This document shows positions 1 through 11,529 of a stretch of DNA of 64,000 nucleotides, in pieces. Made by a program: the position numbers and the translations under genes. Within the stretch, counting starts at the first letter, position 1. Each line of letters opens with the position of its first letter. A model generated the notes under the pieces. The model saw only the letters and a program-made list of their open reading frames with translations. It ran no database searches and was not told where the DNA came from. Origin of the DNA: Erwinia piriflorinigrans CFBP 5888 (GTDB lineage Bacteria; Pseudomonadota; Gammaproteobacteria; Enterobacterales; Enterobacteriaceae); the NCBI RefSeq assembly GCF_001050515.1, contig NZ_CAHS01000014.1, positions 372,001 to 436,000 on the forward strand. The letters are read 5' to 3'.

Positions 1-710
1 TCACGATTGCCGCCTTCAAGCTCACGTACCTGCGCGGCCAGCGCACCGATCGGGCGCAGGCTCCAGTGCGCAGCAAGCCATAAGAGTGGAATGATCAGCA
101 GCAGATTAGCCAGCAGTACATAGCTAAACCATGACCAGACCACGTCGGAATGTTGCAACTCCTGCGGTATGGAGTCGACGACCACGATGGTAAGTTTTGG
201 CAAGGTAAGCGTTGCATCATAGCGATTGACCGCGACAGAATGAGTGAATGTATCATTACCGTCATCGTCGTAGTCGGTCATTTTTTGCTGTGCGCCCTGA
301 TCATCGCCCAACACTTCGCGACTGGTATGATTGTTGGTATCAATCTCGTAGAAATCTGATTTGTTTAGCCATTCACGCTGAATTTTCGAGCGGATATCCG
401 GTACATCTCGCTGCTGCCACAGCAGTTTGCCGTGATCGTCATAAATAAATACCAGAGCGGGAAAGTTAAGCGTCATGCGTTCAGGTTGAACGATAGTGAG
501 CTTATCATCCTGCCATTTAGCCAGCGTGAAAAAAAGATTGCTTTCACTGCGCAGCACGCGATAGGTATTTTTATCGAAGCTCACCACATAACCGACCACC
601 GCAACCATGCCGTAAGAGAGTGACATGGTCAGGACAACAGCTGCGGTGGCAAGAAGAAAACGAATGCGTAAAGAGAACGGTTTTTTACTCAGCAGGCTGA
701 AATTAAGCAT
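1..710 (-). CDS. phoQ: PhoQ sensor histidine kinase, N-terminal part (gene runs off left edge)
   Basis: Membrane sensor kinase of the PhoP/PhoQ system, which responds to low Mg2+, acid and cationic peptides and phosphorylates PhoP. Only the first 236 codons are inside the window. Visible are a short cytoplasmic N-terminus (MLNFSLLSKK), a first membrane segment around residues 17-40, a periplasmic sensor domain with an acidic patch (DYDDDGND, about 146-153, matching the metal-binding patch of the E. coli protein), a second membrane segment at about 192-214, and the start of the HAMP linker (RPIGAL). The ATG lies four bases after the phoP stop, so the two genes are one transcript. The kinase core is outside the window. 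Confidence 0.96.
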   Translation of the reverse strand, partial: MLNFSLLSKKPFSLRIRFLLATAAVVLTMSLSYGMVAVVGYVVSFDKNTYRVLRSESNLFFTLAKWQDDKLTIVQPERMTLNFPALVFIYDDHGKLLWQQRDVPDIRSKIQREWLNKSDFYEIDTNNHTSREVLGDDQGAQQKMTDYDDDGNDTFTHSVAVNRYDATLTLPKLTIVVVDSIPQELQHSDVVWSWFSYVLLANLLLIIPLLWLAAHWSLRPIGALAAQVRELEGGNR

Positions 711-714
711 ATAT

Positions 715-1383
715 TTAGAGGTCGAAGCGGTAGCCCAGACCGCGCACCGTAGTAATCACTTCCTGCGCGTATTCAGCCTGAATCTTTTTGCGCAGGCGTC
801 CCATCAACACATCAATGGTATGGCTTTCACGCAGTTCAGCATCGGGATAAAGTTGCAGCATCAATGAATCCTTACTCACTACTTTTCCGGCATTGCGAAT
901 CAGCGTTTCAATAATGGTGTATTCGAAAGCTGTTAACTTTATCTGGCGTTCATGAATAGTCACTTCCCGGCGCGACAGATCTATCTGGAAAGGTTGAAGC
1001 GTAATAATTTGTGAGGCCAGGCCGGAGTTACGGCGCATTAACGCTTGCAGACGGGCGACCACTTCCTCAATGTGAAATGGCTTGGTTACGTAGTCGTCGG
1101 CACCCGCCTCCAGTGCTTCAACTTTCGCCTGCCAGCCGTCACGAGCGGTCAGCACCAGAATAGGCTGTCGCACTTCCTGCGTTCGCCAGCGGCGGATCAA
1201 GGTCATACCATCTTCATCAGGTAAGCCCAGATCGACGAGCGTAATATCCGGGCTGTGTTCATTCAGGAAGTAGTCAGCTTCTTTAGCATCTTCAGCTGCA
1301 TCGACCTGATGGCCCATCTCACGCAGCTGCACCGCCAAATGATGACGAAGCAGTGGATTATCTTCCACGACTAACACACGCAT
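715..1383 (-). CDS. phoP: PhoP response regulator
   Basis: OmpR-family response regulator controlling Mg2+ homeostasis, envelope modification and virulence genes. The 222-residue protein starts [10 protein letters not shown]; the reading frame is open further upstream, but this ATG matches the family length. The receiver domain has acidic residues near position 8, the phospho-acceptor Asp51 (LVDLGLP), and the Thr/Lys of TARD and TKPF. The C-terminal half is a winged helix ending [12 protein letters not shown]. It is autoregulated in relatives, and a PhoP box lies just upstream here. Confidence 0.98.
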   Translation of the reverse strand: MRVLVVEDNPLLRHHLAVQLREMGHQVDAAEDAKEADYFLNEHSPDITLVDLGLPDEDGMTLIRRWRTQEVRQPILVLTARDGWQAKVEALEAGADDYVTKPFHIEEVVARLQALMRRNSGLASQIITLQPFQIDLSRREVTIHERQIKLTAFEYTIIETLIRNAGKVVSKDSLMLQLYPDAELRESHTIDVLMGRLRKKIQAEYAQEVITTVRGLGYRFDL

Positions 1384-1437
1384 AGCTAAATCCTTAAAAT
1401 GATGAACTGCCAGATATCGGCAGCACAGATTGGAAAA

Positions 1438-1472
1438 AGTATAGCGGAAAGCAAATAAACCGCACCTTAACA
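1438..1472 (-). promoter_or_regulatory. phoP promoter with PhoP box
   Basis: Read on the minus strand, this is a direct repeat TGTTAA-N5-GGTTTA (1472 to 1456), then 12 bases, then TATACT (1443-1438) as a -10 hexamer. The PhoP consensus is a repeat of (T/G)GTTTA separated by five bases, placed about 12 bases upstream of the -10 and replacing a -35. The second half-site is perfect and the first has one change. Spacing and position about 55 bases upstream of the phoP ATG fit positive autoregulation. Seen by eye; binding is inferred. Confidence 0.7.
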
Positions 1473-1473
1473 T

Positions 1474-1493
1474 GGGCTGGCTTGCACCAGCCC
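1474..1493 (-). terminator. Hairpin after purB (possible weak terminator)
   Basis: Seven-base-pair GC stem (GGGCTGG / CCAGCCC) with a six-base loop, lying between the purB stop and the phoP PhoP box. It is not followed by a T run on the minus strand, so if it stops purB transcription it would not be a classic intrinsic terminator. Confidence 0.3.
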
Positions 1494-1505
1494 TGTCAGG
1501 AGGCA

Positions 1506-3549
<2,044 letters not shown>

Positions 3550-3574
3550 GGTGATCGACTCCCGGCTCGTTAAG

Positions 3575-4684
3575 TTATGCGTTAGTTAACGACAGACGTT
3601 GTTCAATAATTCCGCCACCGAGACAGACTTCATCAAGGTAAAACACGGCAGACTGCCCCGGCGTAACGGCTGCCACCGGATGATCAAAACGCACTTCAAT
3701 GCGTTCAGCATCAATAGGGGTCACTGTGCAGGGGATATCTTCCTGGCGATAGCGGGTTTTAACCGTGCAACGCAACGGGGCGGTCAGCACATTTCTGTCA
3801 ACCCAGTGCAGCTGCTGGGCGATCAGGCCTGTCGACATCAGGCGAGGGTGCTCGTGGCCCTGCGCGACAATCAACACATTACTGGCCACGTCTTTATCTA
3901 CCACGTACCATGGATCGTCGTTAGCTTCTTTTCTTCCACCAATACCTAAGCCTTTACGCTGGCCCAGAGTGTGGTACATCAGGCCCTGATGCTGTCCCAC
4001 GTTATCCCCGTCTACGGAGAGGATCGGCCCAGGCTGTGCCGGTAAATAGCGTGAAAGGAACTCGGTGAACTTGCGTTCGCCGATAAAACAGATGCCGGTA
4101 GAGTCTTTTTTCTTTGCGGTTACCAGATCCAGCTGTTCGGCAATGCGGCGTACTTCGGGTTTGGCAAGCTCACCGACCGGAAACAGGCTTTGCGCGATTT
4201 GTTCATGGCCGAGCGTGTAGAGAAAGTAACTCTGGTCTTTATTACCGTCCAGACCACGCAGCAGGCGGCTTTTGCCCTCCACATCCTGTCGGCGCACGTA
4301 GTGACCGGTGGCGATATAATCTGCCCCTAAATCTTCCGCCGCGAACTCCAGGAAGGCTTTAAACTTTATTTCTTTATTGCAAAGAATATCGGGGTTTGGG
4401 GTACGGCCGGCTTTGTACTCAGCGAGGAAGAGTTCGAAAACATTATCCCAGTATTCGGCGGCAAAATTGACCGTATGAAGATAGATGCCGAGTTTGTCGC
4501 ATACGGCCTGCGCATCGGCCAGATCTTCTGCTGCGGTGCAATACTCTTCACCATCATCCTCCTCCCAGTTTTTCATAAACAGGCCTTCAACCTGATAACC
4601 CTGTTGCTGTAGCAACCAGGCCGAAACGGAGGAGTCAACGCCGCCGGACATGCCGACGATCACTTTTTTCTGGCTATTAGACAT
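3575..4684 (-). CDS. mnmA: tRNA-specific 2-thiouridylase MnmA
   Basis: Adds sulfur to C2 of the wobble uridine (U34) in tRNA-Lys, -Glu and -Gln, using sulfur passed through the Tus relay. The PP-loop ATP site GMSGGVDSS is near the N-terminus. NPDILCN carries the first catalytic cysteine and [13 protein letters not shown] the second. Two consecutive ATG codons are available (4687 and 4684); AGGA is better spaced for the second, giving [15 protein letters not shown]. It heads the mnmA-hflD-purB cluster. Confidence 0.97.
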   Translation of the reverse strand: MSNSQKKVIVGMSGGVDSSVSAWLLQQQGYQVEGLFMKNWEEDDGEEYCTAAEDLADAQAVCDKLGIYLHTVNFAAEYWDNVFELFLAEYKAGRTPNPDILCNKEIKFKAFLEFAAEDLGADYIATGHYVRRQDVEGKSRLLRGLDGNKDQSYFLYTLGHEQIAQSLFPVGELAKPEVRRIAEQLDLVTAKKKDSTGICFIGERKFTEFLSRYLPAQPGPILSVDGDNVGQHQGLMYHTLGQRKGLGIGGRKEANDDPWYVVDKDVASNVLIVAQGHEHPRLMSTGLIAQQLHWVDRNVLTAPLRCTVKTRYRQEDIPCTVTPIDAERIEVRFDHPVAAVTPGQSAVFYLDEVCLGGGIIEQRLSLTNA

Positions 4685-4793
4685 CATATTCCTGACTTTA
4701 AAGTTTTTACCCGTCATTTTTTAAGCAATCAGCTAAAACATGCCGGGTACCAGGAGTCGTTAAAGGCGACTCTGATAAAATTGCGCACGCATT

Positions 4794-5270
4794 CTACCAT
4801 GTGGCGGCGGCGTGCGCACTCTCGCTAAACGGCCATTGAAAGGCGCTGAGAATTTCCAGCGGGTAGCGCACGCCGTGCTGATAAATATGCAGGCTTTCTG
4901 CTACCAGCGGTGAGCGTAGCTTTTTTGACGCAATAATATCTTGTGCAGTGAGCCACCAACAGCGATCAATATCGCGATCCTGCGGAGATGTTTCGACCAC
5001 TTTTGGCAGATCAAGAGCGAACAGGAATCGCAGAAAAGGCGTATTGTCTGGAGCTATCCACTGATGCAGGCGCAAAAATGCCTGGGGAACGGCTTCAATA
5101 CCCGTTTCTTCCGATAATTCTCGTACCGCCGCCTGCAAAAGGGTTTCATCTGCTTCCAAATGGCCCGCTGGTTGATTCCAGGTGGTTCGCCCACGTACGC
5201 GCTCTTCTACCACAAGAAACTGCCCTTCAGCTTGTACGACGGTAGCAACGGTGACATGCGGTTTGAACAT
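4794..5270 (-). CDS. nudJ: Nudix phosphatase NudJ
   Basis: NudJ (YmfB) family Nudix hydrolase, active in E. coli on nucleoside di- and triphosphates and on the thiamine precursor HMP-PP. The Nudix box is complete: GHLEADE, then REL.EETGI, with the metal-binding glutamates. The N-terminus [12 protein letters not shown] matches the E. coli protein. ATG at 5270 is chosen over an adjacent ATG at 5273 because GAGAGGG is better spaced from it. It sits between rluE and mnmA as in E. coli. Confidence 0.93.
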   Translation of the reverse strand: MFKPHVTVATVVQAEGQFLVVEERVRGRTTWNQPAGHLEADETLLQAAVRELSEETGIEAVPQAFLRLHQWIAPDNTPFLRFLFALDLPKVVETSPQDRDIDRCWWLTAQDIIASKKLRSPLVAESLHIYQHGVRYPLEILSAFQWPFSESAHAAATW

Positions 5271-5317
5271 CATTCCCTCTCTTCGGTGAATACGCGCGGT
5301 ATAGCGCTGTTTAAAAG

Positions 5318-5944
5318 CTAGATCTCGTTACTGATATCACGCCACTCACCGGGCGCCAGCGCCTGTAGTTGTAAATTTCCCATTGAGAATCGGATTAAGC
5401 GTAGGGTCGGAAAACCGATGTGGGCGGTCATACGTCTTACCTGGCGGTTACGTCCTTCGTAAAGCGTTATCTTTAGCCAGCTGGTGGGAATAGCTTTGCG
5501 TTCACGAATAGGCGGTTGACGATCCCACAACCACTCTGGGGCTGCCACTTTTTCTACCCCTGCTGGTAGGGTAGGGCCATCTTTCAGATTGACCCCATCG
5601 CGCAGTGGTTGCAGGTCGTTTTCCTGCGGGCAGCCTTCAACCTGTACAAAATAGACTTTCCCGGTGCGTTTGCCCGGCTGTGTGAGCCGCGCCTGAAGCG
5701 CACCGTCATTGGTTAATATCATCAGACCTTCGCTGTCACGGTCAAGCCTGCCTGCGGCATAAATACCCGACTGTGGAATGAAATCTTTTAGCGTGCGGCG
5801 ACCGGCTTCATCGCTGAATTGAGGTAGCACATCAAAGGGTTTGTTAAAGAGCACCACGCAACGCGGGCCTTTATCCGCTGGCTTGGCGGCATAACGCTGA
5901 TGGATGCGCTTAGAATGATGATGGATAAAGGAAGTTTTTCGCAT
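5318..5944 (-). CDS. rluE: 23S rRNA pseudouridine(2457) synthase RluE
   Basis: RsuA-family pseudouridine synthase that modifies U2457 of 23S rRNA in E. coli. The catalytic Asp is in [13 protein letters not shown], and the family motifs [16 protein letters not shown] and [10 protein letters not shown] are present. The N-terminal S4 domain of RsuA proteins is absent, as in E. coli RluE. Start taken at [16 protein letters not shown]; an upstream in-frame ATG at 5974 overlaps a TATAAT hexamer (5978-5973) that probably serves as the -10 of this gene. It is divergent from icd. Confidence 0.93.
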   Translation of the reverse strand: MRKTSFIHHHSKRIHQRYAAKPADKGPRCVVLFNKPFDVLPQFSDEAGRRTLKDFIPQSGIYAAGRLDRDSEGLMILTNDGALQARLTQPGKRTGKVYFVQVEGCPQENDLQPLRDGVNLKDGPTLPAGVEKVAAPEWLWDRQPPIRERKAIPTSWLKITLYEGRNRQVRRMTAHIGFPTLRLIRFSMGNLQLQALAPGEWRDISNEI

Positions 5945-6023
5945 AGTCTTTGCACTCTGGGTCAATAGGCGCATTATACCGCAAACCCGAGATGATTGGC
6001 GTGAAGGCAATATTCGAGTAGTA

Positions 6024-6052
6024 TTGACGCGCATCTTACAAGTCATTAACAA
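6024..6052 (+). promoter_or_regulatory. Candidate icd promoter
   Basis: TTGACG (6024-6029), 17-base spacer, TAACAA (6047-6052), then a GGAGAGG ribosome site and the icd ATG at 6077. The -35 and spacing are good and the -10 is poor, so activity is only inferred. Confidence 0.4.
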
Positions 6053-6076
6053 AAAAAGCGCTCGAAGGAGAGGTTA

Positions 6077-7327
6077 ATGGAAAGCAAAGTAGTTGTTCCG
6101 GCGGAAGGTCAGAAAATCACCCTGGATCAGGGAAAACTCAACGTACCTAACAATCCAATTATCCCGTTTATTGAAGGTGATGGTATTGGCGTTGACGTGT
6201 CTCCGGTGATGATCAAAGTTGTTGACGCCGCCGTGCAGAAAGCTTACAGCGGTGAGCGTAAAATTTCCTGGATGGAAATTTACACCGGTGAGAAGTCAGT
6301 AGAGCTTTATGGCCAGGACGTATGGCTACCAGAAGAAACCCTCGACCTGATCAAAGAATATCGCGTTGCCATTAAGGGCCCGCTGACCACCCCGGTAGGC
6401 GGCGGTATTCGTTCGCTGAATGTTGCCCTGCGCCAGCAGTTAGATCTGTATGTCTGCCTGCGTCCTGTTCGTTACTACACCGGCACGCCAAGCCCGGTAA
6501 AACGCCCGGAAGATACTGATATGGTGATCTTCCGTGAGAATGCCGAAGATATCTATGCGGGTATCGAATGGAAAGCGGGTACGCCAGAAGCAGATAAAGT
6601 GATCAAGTTCCTGCGTGACGAAATGGGCGTGAATAAGATTCGTTTCCCGGAGCAGTGCGGCATCGGTGTTAAGCCTTGCTCGGAAGCTGGTACTAAACGT
6701 CTGGTTCGCGCAGCCATTGAATACGCTATCACCAACGACCGTGATTCCGTAACCCTGGTTCACAAAGGCAATATCATGAAGTTCACCGAAGGCGCTTTCA
6801 AAGACTGGGGTTACCAGTTGGCGAAGGAAGAGTTTGGCGGTGAGCCGATCGATGGTGGTCCATGGCAGACGATTAAGAACCCGAACACCGGTAAAAAAAT
6901 CGTGATCAAAGACGTCATTGCTGATGCTTTCCTGCAACAGATTCTTCTGCGTCCTGCTGAGTATGATGTAATTGCCTGTATGAATCTGAATGGTGACTAC
7001 ATTTCGGATGCGCTGGCTGCACAGGTTGGCGGTATTGGTATTGCACCGGGGGCTAACATCGGTGACGAATGTGCACTGTTCGAAGCGACTCATGGCACTG
7101 CGCCTAAATATGCTGGTCAGGATAAGGTGAACCCAGGTTCTGTGATCCTGTCGGCAGAAATGATGCTGCGTCATATGGGCTGGTTCGAAGCGGCTGACCT
7201 GATTGTTAAAGGCATGGAAGGGGCAATCGCCGCTAAAACCGTGACCTATGACTTCGAGCGTCTGATGGACGGCGCTAAGCTGTTGAAATCGTCAGAGTTT
7301 GGCGATGCAATGATTAAGCATATGTAA
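6077..7327 (+). CDS. icd: NADP-dependent isocitrate dehydrogenase
   Basis: TCA-cycle enzyme converting isocitrate to 2-oxoglutarate and CO2 with NADP+. The 416-residue length equals E. coli Icd. The phosphorylation-loop serine (GGIRSLN, residue about 113, target of AceK in E. coli) is present. The [15 protein letters not shown] segment carries the Lys-Tyr pair that sets NADP specificity. The C-terminus is intact and normal, which matters because icd is an attachment site for e14-like phages. It is divergent from rluE. Confidence 0.98.
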   Translation: MESKVVVPAEGQKITLDQGKLNVPNNPIIPFIEGDGIGVDVSPVMIKVVDAAVQKAYSGERKISWMEIYTGEKSVELYGQDVWLPEETLDLIKEYRVAIKGPLTTPVGGGIRSLNVALRQQLDLYVCLRPVRYYTGTPSPVKRPEDTDMVIFRENAEDIYAGIEWKAGTPEADKVIKFLRDEMGVNKIRFPEQCGIGVKPCSEAGTKRLVRAAIEYAITNDRDSVTLVHKGNIMKFTEGAFKDWGYQLAKEEFGGEPIDGGPWQTIKNPNTGKKIVIKDVIADAFLQQILLRPAEYDVIACMNLNGDYISDALAAQVGGIGIAPGANIGDECALFEATHGTAPKYAGQDKVNPGSVILSAEMMLRHMGWFEAADLIVKGMEGAIAAKTVTYDFERLMDGAKLLKSSEFGDAMIKHM

Positions 7328-7723
7328 GTATGTTTAGGGGGGGGGGTTTGCTCTCCCCGCCATAGTTGACAACTGGCTTTAGCTCTTCTTCGAAATCCCT
7401 GCAAAACCCCACTGCAAAACCGATTAAAAAACAACCAGACTATATAGCTACAACAATCCAATCTTTACCACGACTGAGTTGGCTGTTTTGCCATTAATGC
7501 CGGGTTTAAGGGTCTGCTACCTGAAAACTCTGTAGGTATAGGTTGCACCGATCATCAATGCATGCGAGCGACGCAAGTTGAAGCTGTCTGAGGGGATAAT
7601 TAGGATAAAGTTTCAGATGGCAGAAAGGTTTATTGAGGGCTGTCTGTCGCTGTTGGATGTTGAGCTGGAGATAGACAGTTAATCTAATCAAGGAAGAATA
7701 GCCCACCTTGTGGGCTTTCAACG
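7328..7723. other. Intergenic stretch after icd
   Basis: No convincing gene. It begins with a run of ten G (7337-7346), followed by TTTGCTCTCCCC, which can fold back on the G run as a short hairpin but lacks a T tract. The rest has no recognisable element. Several short frames open here without homology or ribosome sites. It marks the junction between the core icd region and the accessory stretch. Confidence 0.5.
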
Positions 7724-8122
7724 TTACGTAACGACCATTTTTATCAGGGTCATTACAACAAAAATCATATATAAAATCATTACTGCAATTGACATGCAGT
7801 AATAAGTATCGATCCACTTTGTGAGGTTTACGTCAACACGTCTCAGAAAATTGGAAATATCAAGGTGCTCTTTGGGTTGAAAGATTATTTTTTTACCTTT
7901 TTTAATCCTTGAAAAAAAGTAAGCCATCCCAAAAGACCCAAAGAAACCCATTGAAGCGTAAAATTTATACAGGGGAGGGAGTTCAAATTCGTTACCATGA
8001 TACATGGATAACAAAGTGTTATATTTTCTGTTATTGATAGAAAAAAAAATGAACTGTATAACAATGATGAAGAAAGGAACGATAGCAAATGCAAGTCCGG
8101 TGTAATAAATAATATTTTTCAT
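7724..8122 (-). CDS. Small multi-span membrane protein, candidate immunity protein
   Basis: 132-residue protein (MKNIIYYTGLAFAIVPFF start) with about three hydrophobic segments (roughly residues 6-28, 56-74 and 104-130) and basic loops (SRIKKGKK). I do not recognise the family. Its ATG lies one base after the stop of the upstream putative toxin gene, so the two are tightly coupled. Small polytopic partners directly downstream of membrane-inserting toxins are typically immunity proteins sitting in the inner membrane. Immunity function is inferred from context only. Confidence 0.6.
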   Translation of the reverse strand: MKNIIYYTGLAFAIVPFFIIVIQFIFFSINNRKYNTLLSMYHGNEFELPPLYKFYASMGFFGSFGMAYFFSRIKKGKKIIFQPKEHLDISNFLRRVDVNLTKWIDTYYCMSIAVMILYMIFVVMTLIKMVVT

Positions 8123-8123
8123 G

Positions 8124-9122
8124 CTATTTTGACCAAGCATCCATAATGTAATCGCTTGCAGAACTGGCAGCAGTTCCGCCGATTAATGAACCCACTGCGG
8201 CGCATGCAACACCACCTGCACCAGCGGTTACCATGCCTACCGCAACGCAAACGCCCATACCTGCAGCTGCACCCAGAGTACCTCCAGCTATGCCAGTAAC
8301 TGTACCGGTTGCGAATTTAGCATATTCCTTAAAAGCTATATTCCCACATTCACCTTCACGCCCTTTGGTGCAGGCATCCGCAACATCATTAGTCGTTCCG
8401 GCAAAAGCGAACCCAATGCCGATATATCCTCCGTACTTGAGAAAGCGTGCGGCTTTTGCGGCATTGCCGACATAGGTTGAATAACCCGGTATGCCAGTCA
8501 CACCTGCCGTTGACCATTCATGCACAATAGAACGACTGGAGAGATTTAACGCCCTGCGCATATCTTCGTAAGGTCTGAATTTCACGGAATGGCGGGCAAG
8601 GGATTTGACCAGCGGCTTGTTGACCAGCTCTTTTAGTTGATTCAGTAGCTGATTGCGCTCAACAAAAAACTGTTGGCCGATAAGCGTGCCCTGTGTACGG
8701 AACTGGTTCTGATAGCTGACTTCGATTTTCTTCAGGGTCTGCTCAATGGCAGAAAAGTATTTTTCGCCCACGTCCCCTGCCGTGCCAAAAATTTTATCAC
8801 CAGCGCTGGTCAGTCCGGCAATCATGCCGTAGTGCTTTTGAAGAAAGCCGGCATCCTCTGTACTGACGCCGATAAGGGCGTTATTGGTATTTTGTTTTGC
8901 CAGCCTGAGCTTGTGCAGCATCTGCGTAGTGACCGGTGCAGTCGTATCCGGATCGGCAACTATCAATATCTGACCCGGCTTCAGCCACTGGGTATCGGCA
9001 TTGAGTTTCATAAACAGGCTGGCGGCAGGGGAACGGATATCCCTGAACAGCTCCCGTGCCTGGAAATCAAGGTTCCCGGGGCGCTCCACAACACAGTAAC
9101 CTGGGGCAATCTGACGTGCCAT
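8124..9122 (-). CDS. Putative secreted membrane-active toxin (LysM-like N-terminus, glycine-zipper C-terminus)
   Basis: 332-residue protein of no family I can name. The first 60 residues (PGYCVVERPGNL, then WLKPGQILIVADPD) read like a degenerate LysM or peptidoglycan-contact module. The middle (about 65-200) is charged and helical. The last 100 residues are hydrophobic and glycine/alanine-rich (GIAGGTLGAAAGMG, GGTAAS), like the membrane-inserting ends of colicin-type and type VI pore-forming effectors. There is no signal peptide. The gene directly downstream encodes a small membrane protein. Toxin function is an inference from architecture plus this pairing; no vgrG, PAAR or colicin-release gene is visible nearby. 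Confidence 0.55.
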   Translation of the reverse strand: MARQIAPGYCVVERPGNLDFQARELFRDIRSPAASLFMKLNADTQWLKPGQILIVADPDTTAPVTTQMLHKLRLAKQNTNNALIGVSTEDAGFLQKHYGMIAGLTSAGDKIFGTAGDVGEKYFSAIEQTLKKIEVSYQNQFRTQGTLIGQQFFVERNQLLNQLKELVNKPLVKSLARHSVKFRPYEDMRRALNLSSRSIVHEWSTAGVTGIPGYSTYVGNAAKAARFLKYGGYIGIGFAFAGTTNDVADACTKGREGECGNIAFKEYAKFATGTVTGIAGGTLGAAAGMGVCVAVGMVTAGAGGVACAAVGSLIGGTAASSASDYIMDAWSK

Positions 9123-9533
9123 GCATCCGTTCTCCGTTTGAGTCTGAGCAAAAGCGTGGCATCAGCTGACATGATGCGCAGTTATAAAAAGCAGTTGTAC
9201 AGCAATAGTAAATAATTCTACTGCGTTACGCAAAAAGTGTTGTAACGGGTTAAGAGTGGTGACAACTATGCCGCCCTTTGTAAGATTGACGGGCGAGCCG
9301 AGACCTGCCGCTTCAGCGCTAAAGCATAAAAAGTACAGTCGACCTATACACGGGAATCGGGTGCTGTGAACGTCCGTAGCCGCCCGGTCATATAGATTAC
9401 TTCTGTCACTAAGTCATTTATAAAATTGATGGAATGCCATAAAAGCGCATAAAGAGCCTGTGTTCAAGTCTTTCCACGCAAAAATAACTTATGCCGTAGT
9501 GGGTGACCGTTTCATGATTCGTTGTGCATTTGA
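9123..9533. other. Intergenic stretch upstream of the toxin candidate
   Basis: Moderate-GC DNA without an open frame that looks coding. No repeats, tRNA or terminator recognised. It presumably holds the toxin-gene promoter, but no convincing hexamers were seen. Confidence 0.4.
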
Positions 9534-11120
9534 TTACATGACGGGTTCATTTATTAAATCCGAATAGGATTTAATATTATGATCGAAATCGATAACCTTT
9601 ATCTCATTGTTTTTACATTTATTTATCTCAATAGGGTTACATGTTTGAGCAATCGTATTTTCACGTGATCCCGTCCAGAAAAGGTAAAGAGATAAAAAAT
9701 CCATTGCAGAATACGGAAGTTCTCTCACAGCCCGTCTGGTTGAATCATAAGAAGTGATAAACAGTGGGACGCTGAAGTTTTGCTTCGTTTTATCTCCGTG
9801 AGTGAGGGTGAGCGTACTCTCGTTCTCTTTACCTACAAAAGATAATCCATGATCTGAAAAATACATCAGTGTCCATTTTTTGTTCTCTTCATTTGCCGCT
9901 TTTGCGATATGGGATAGTAAAATGTCGGTGTTTTTTATCGTCTGAACATAGCATGATAATGTTTTGTTCACATAAAAGTCATCATACTTGTTGGCTGTGC
10001 GAGTGCAGAAGTTAGAATGCGACCCCATCAAATGGACCACGATTAATTTATTTTTGCTGTTAGTTTGTAGTGCAGTCTTTATATAAGGGAATAATTCCAC
10101 GTCATCGTGGTTCGTCGCATCATATTCGCCCTTTTTGATGAATACCGGGTGGTCTGCCTGTTTGCCAATAGCTGAAATTTGAGAATCGTCATCCCCGTAA
10201 CTTCCCTGGTTAGATATCCACCATGTATCTAAACCTTGCTTTTGTGCAAGACGGATAAGATTGTTCTGCGGCTTGTTATGAACGGAAAAGGATGTTGACA
10301 GAGACATTTGTGTAGAACTTGCCGCAGAAATATATTTGTTAAAAATGGTCCCGTTTACTGAACTCATGAAGGGGGTGTTATTTATTTTGAATCCGTAAGC
10401 CCCCATAAAATCCCGGCGTGCACTTTCACCGACAACAAGAATATAGGTGTCAAATTTATCACTGGCATTAGTTGGTGTCAGGGTGGTCTTTTTATTTATC
10501 AGTGATTTAAGTCTGGAGTTATCTTTGTTTACGGTGATCGCTGCATCACAAAATCTTTTTATAAATTTTACTGGTGTAAAGTCAATTTCCATCTCACCCT
10601 TAGTTGTTGCGCTGGATATTGGACGGAATAACAAAATGCTAAGCAATATGAAGAGTGTTAACTTACGGTGTTTAATATCCAGCAGGCTTGAGTTTTTCAA
10701 TAGAACAAGGGTGATAAATATAACCGTGGCGCTAAAAAGATAGTAGGTAAATGGTATAGCTGAAAGAAATTCTAAACTTTCTGAAAAATTCGAGTGGCCT
10801 ATTGATAATAATATATTGATATTCGGTGAGCCATATAAGAATGAAATGGGGGCATATAGAGATGATATCGCACTCAGGCTTAGAGTAACTATTGAAAAAA
10901 GATATTTTATGGGTGAGGTTATGATTAGAAGTAAATAAATGACCAGTGCATAGCAAGGCCGAAGAGAAAAACCAAAAGAAGAATCAAAAAGTATTGAGAA
11001 TATGATAGCCAGTAAATGAATTAAGATGGGTTTAAAACTTCTCGTGTGCTTATCATGCATGAATGTCAACCTGTCCCTGATTTTATTTAAGAAGCCTCGT
11101 AAGAGGCTTAACATTTCCAT
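9534..11120 (-). CDS. Phosphoethanolamine transferase (sulfatase-fold, membrane-anchored)
   Basis: Inner-membrane enzyme of the EptA/EptC/CptA/OpgE group, which moves phosphoethanolamine from phosphatidylethanolamine onto lipid A, LPS core sugars or periplasmic glucans. About five hydrophobic segments occupy the first 190 residues. The periplasmic catalytic domain follows, with the nucleophile block VVGESARRDFMGAYG, then STQMSLS, VVHLMGSHSNFC and YFSDHGLSF (metal ligands). The exact acceptor cannot be read from sequence. AT-rich coding suggests transfer. The upstream DNA holds a PhoP-box-like repeat, which fits envelope remodelling under PhoPQ control. Confidence 0.85.
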   Translation of the reverse strand: MEMLSLLRGFLNKIRDRLTFMHDKHTRSFKPILIHLLAIIFSILFDSSFGFSLRPCYALVIYLLLIITSPIKYLFSIVTLSLSAISSLYAPISFLYGSPNINILLSIGHSNFSESLEFLSAIPFTYYLFSATVIFITLVLLKNSSLLDIKHRKLTLFILLSILLFRPISSATTKGEMEIDFTPVKFIKRFCDAAITVNKDNSRLKSLINKKTTLTPTNASDKFDTYILVVGESARRDFMGAYGFKINNTPFMSSVNGTIFNKYISAASSTQMSLSTSFSVHNKPQNNLIRLAQKQGLDTWWISNQGSYGDDDSQISAIGKQADHPVFIKKGEYDATNHDDVELFPYIKTALQTNSKNKLIVVHLMGSHSNFCTRTANKYDDFYVNKTLSCYVQTIKNTDILLSHIAKAANEENKKWTLMYFSDHGLSFVGKENESTLTLTHGDKTKQNFSVPLFITSYDSTRRAVRELPYSAMDFLSLYLFWTGSRENTIAQTCNPIEINKCKNNEIKVIDFDHNIKSYSDLINEPVM

Positions 11121-11529
11121 CTTGGTATTTTATCAGCCAGTTTCGGCAAAAAAAAGCTAACGGTGCGTTATTATCAGGGTGTTTCGGAGTATATCAGGAT
11201 TCGTTTAACTTTTGTTTAAACGAAGTCATATGGACTCGTACCATTAGCACGGTATTGCAATTATACTGCCGCGTCTTGATGGCCATATAAATGCGGATGA
11301 GCTTATTTTTCTAAGTGAAAAGTGGGGCATCCAAACTATCCAGCTTATTATTGCAAAATTTATTGGAGCCAGCCCTAATATTAATTCCTTTTACTTGCTA
11401 TACTGCGCTTGAGCCAGGTAAGTCCTCGCTAAGGGGCAAGATTTTTTCTGTCTGTCGAACGAGTGAATCCACTCAGAAAGAGGCTGCGGGCATCAAAACT
11501 ATACGTCCGCAACGCCTGTTATTAGCTCG
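11121..11529. other. Intergenic region between transferase genes
   Basis: Holds the promoter region of the phosphoethanolamine transferase (PhoP-box-like repeat at 11202-11218 and a TATACT on the minus strand). The remainder contains no credible gene; one short plus-strand frame lacks homology and ribosome site. Confidence 0.5.
11188..11218 (-). promoter_or_regulatory. PhoP-box-like repeat and -10 upstream of the phosphoethanolamine transferase
   Basis: On the plus strand CGTTTA-N5-TGTTTA (11202-11218) is a near-perfect PhoP direct repeat with the canonical five-base gap. Relative to the minus-strand gene it is in reverse orientation, as in some reversed-box PhoP promoters. Eight bases further along the minus strand is TATACT (11193-11188), a good -10. 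The same block also reads as an inverted repeat CGTTTAA/TTAAACG. Regulation is inferred. Confidence 0.5.

Noticed and set aside
6440-7174. Long open frame antisense to icd (244 codons, minus strand)
   Set aside because: It lies wholly inside the conserved icd frame; codon pattern and composition are those of a mirror frame, with no ribosome site.
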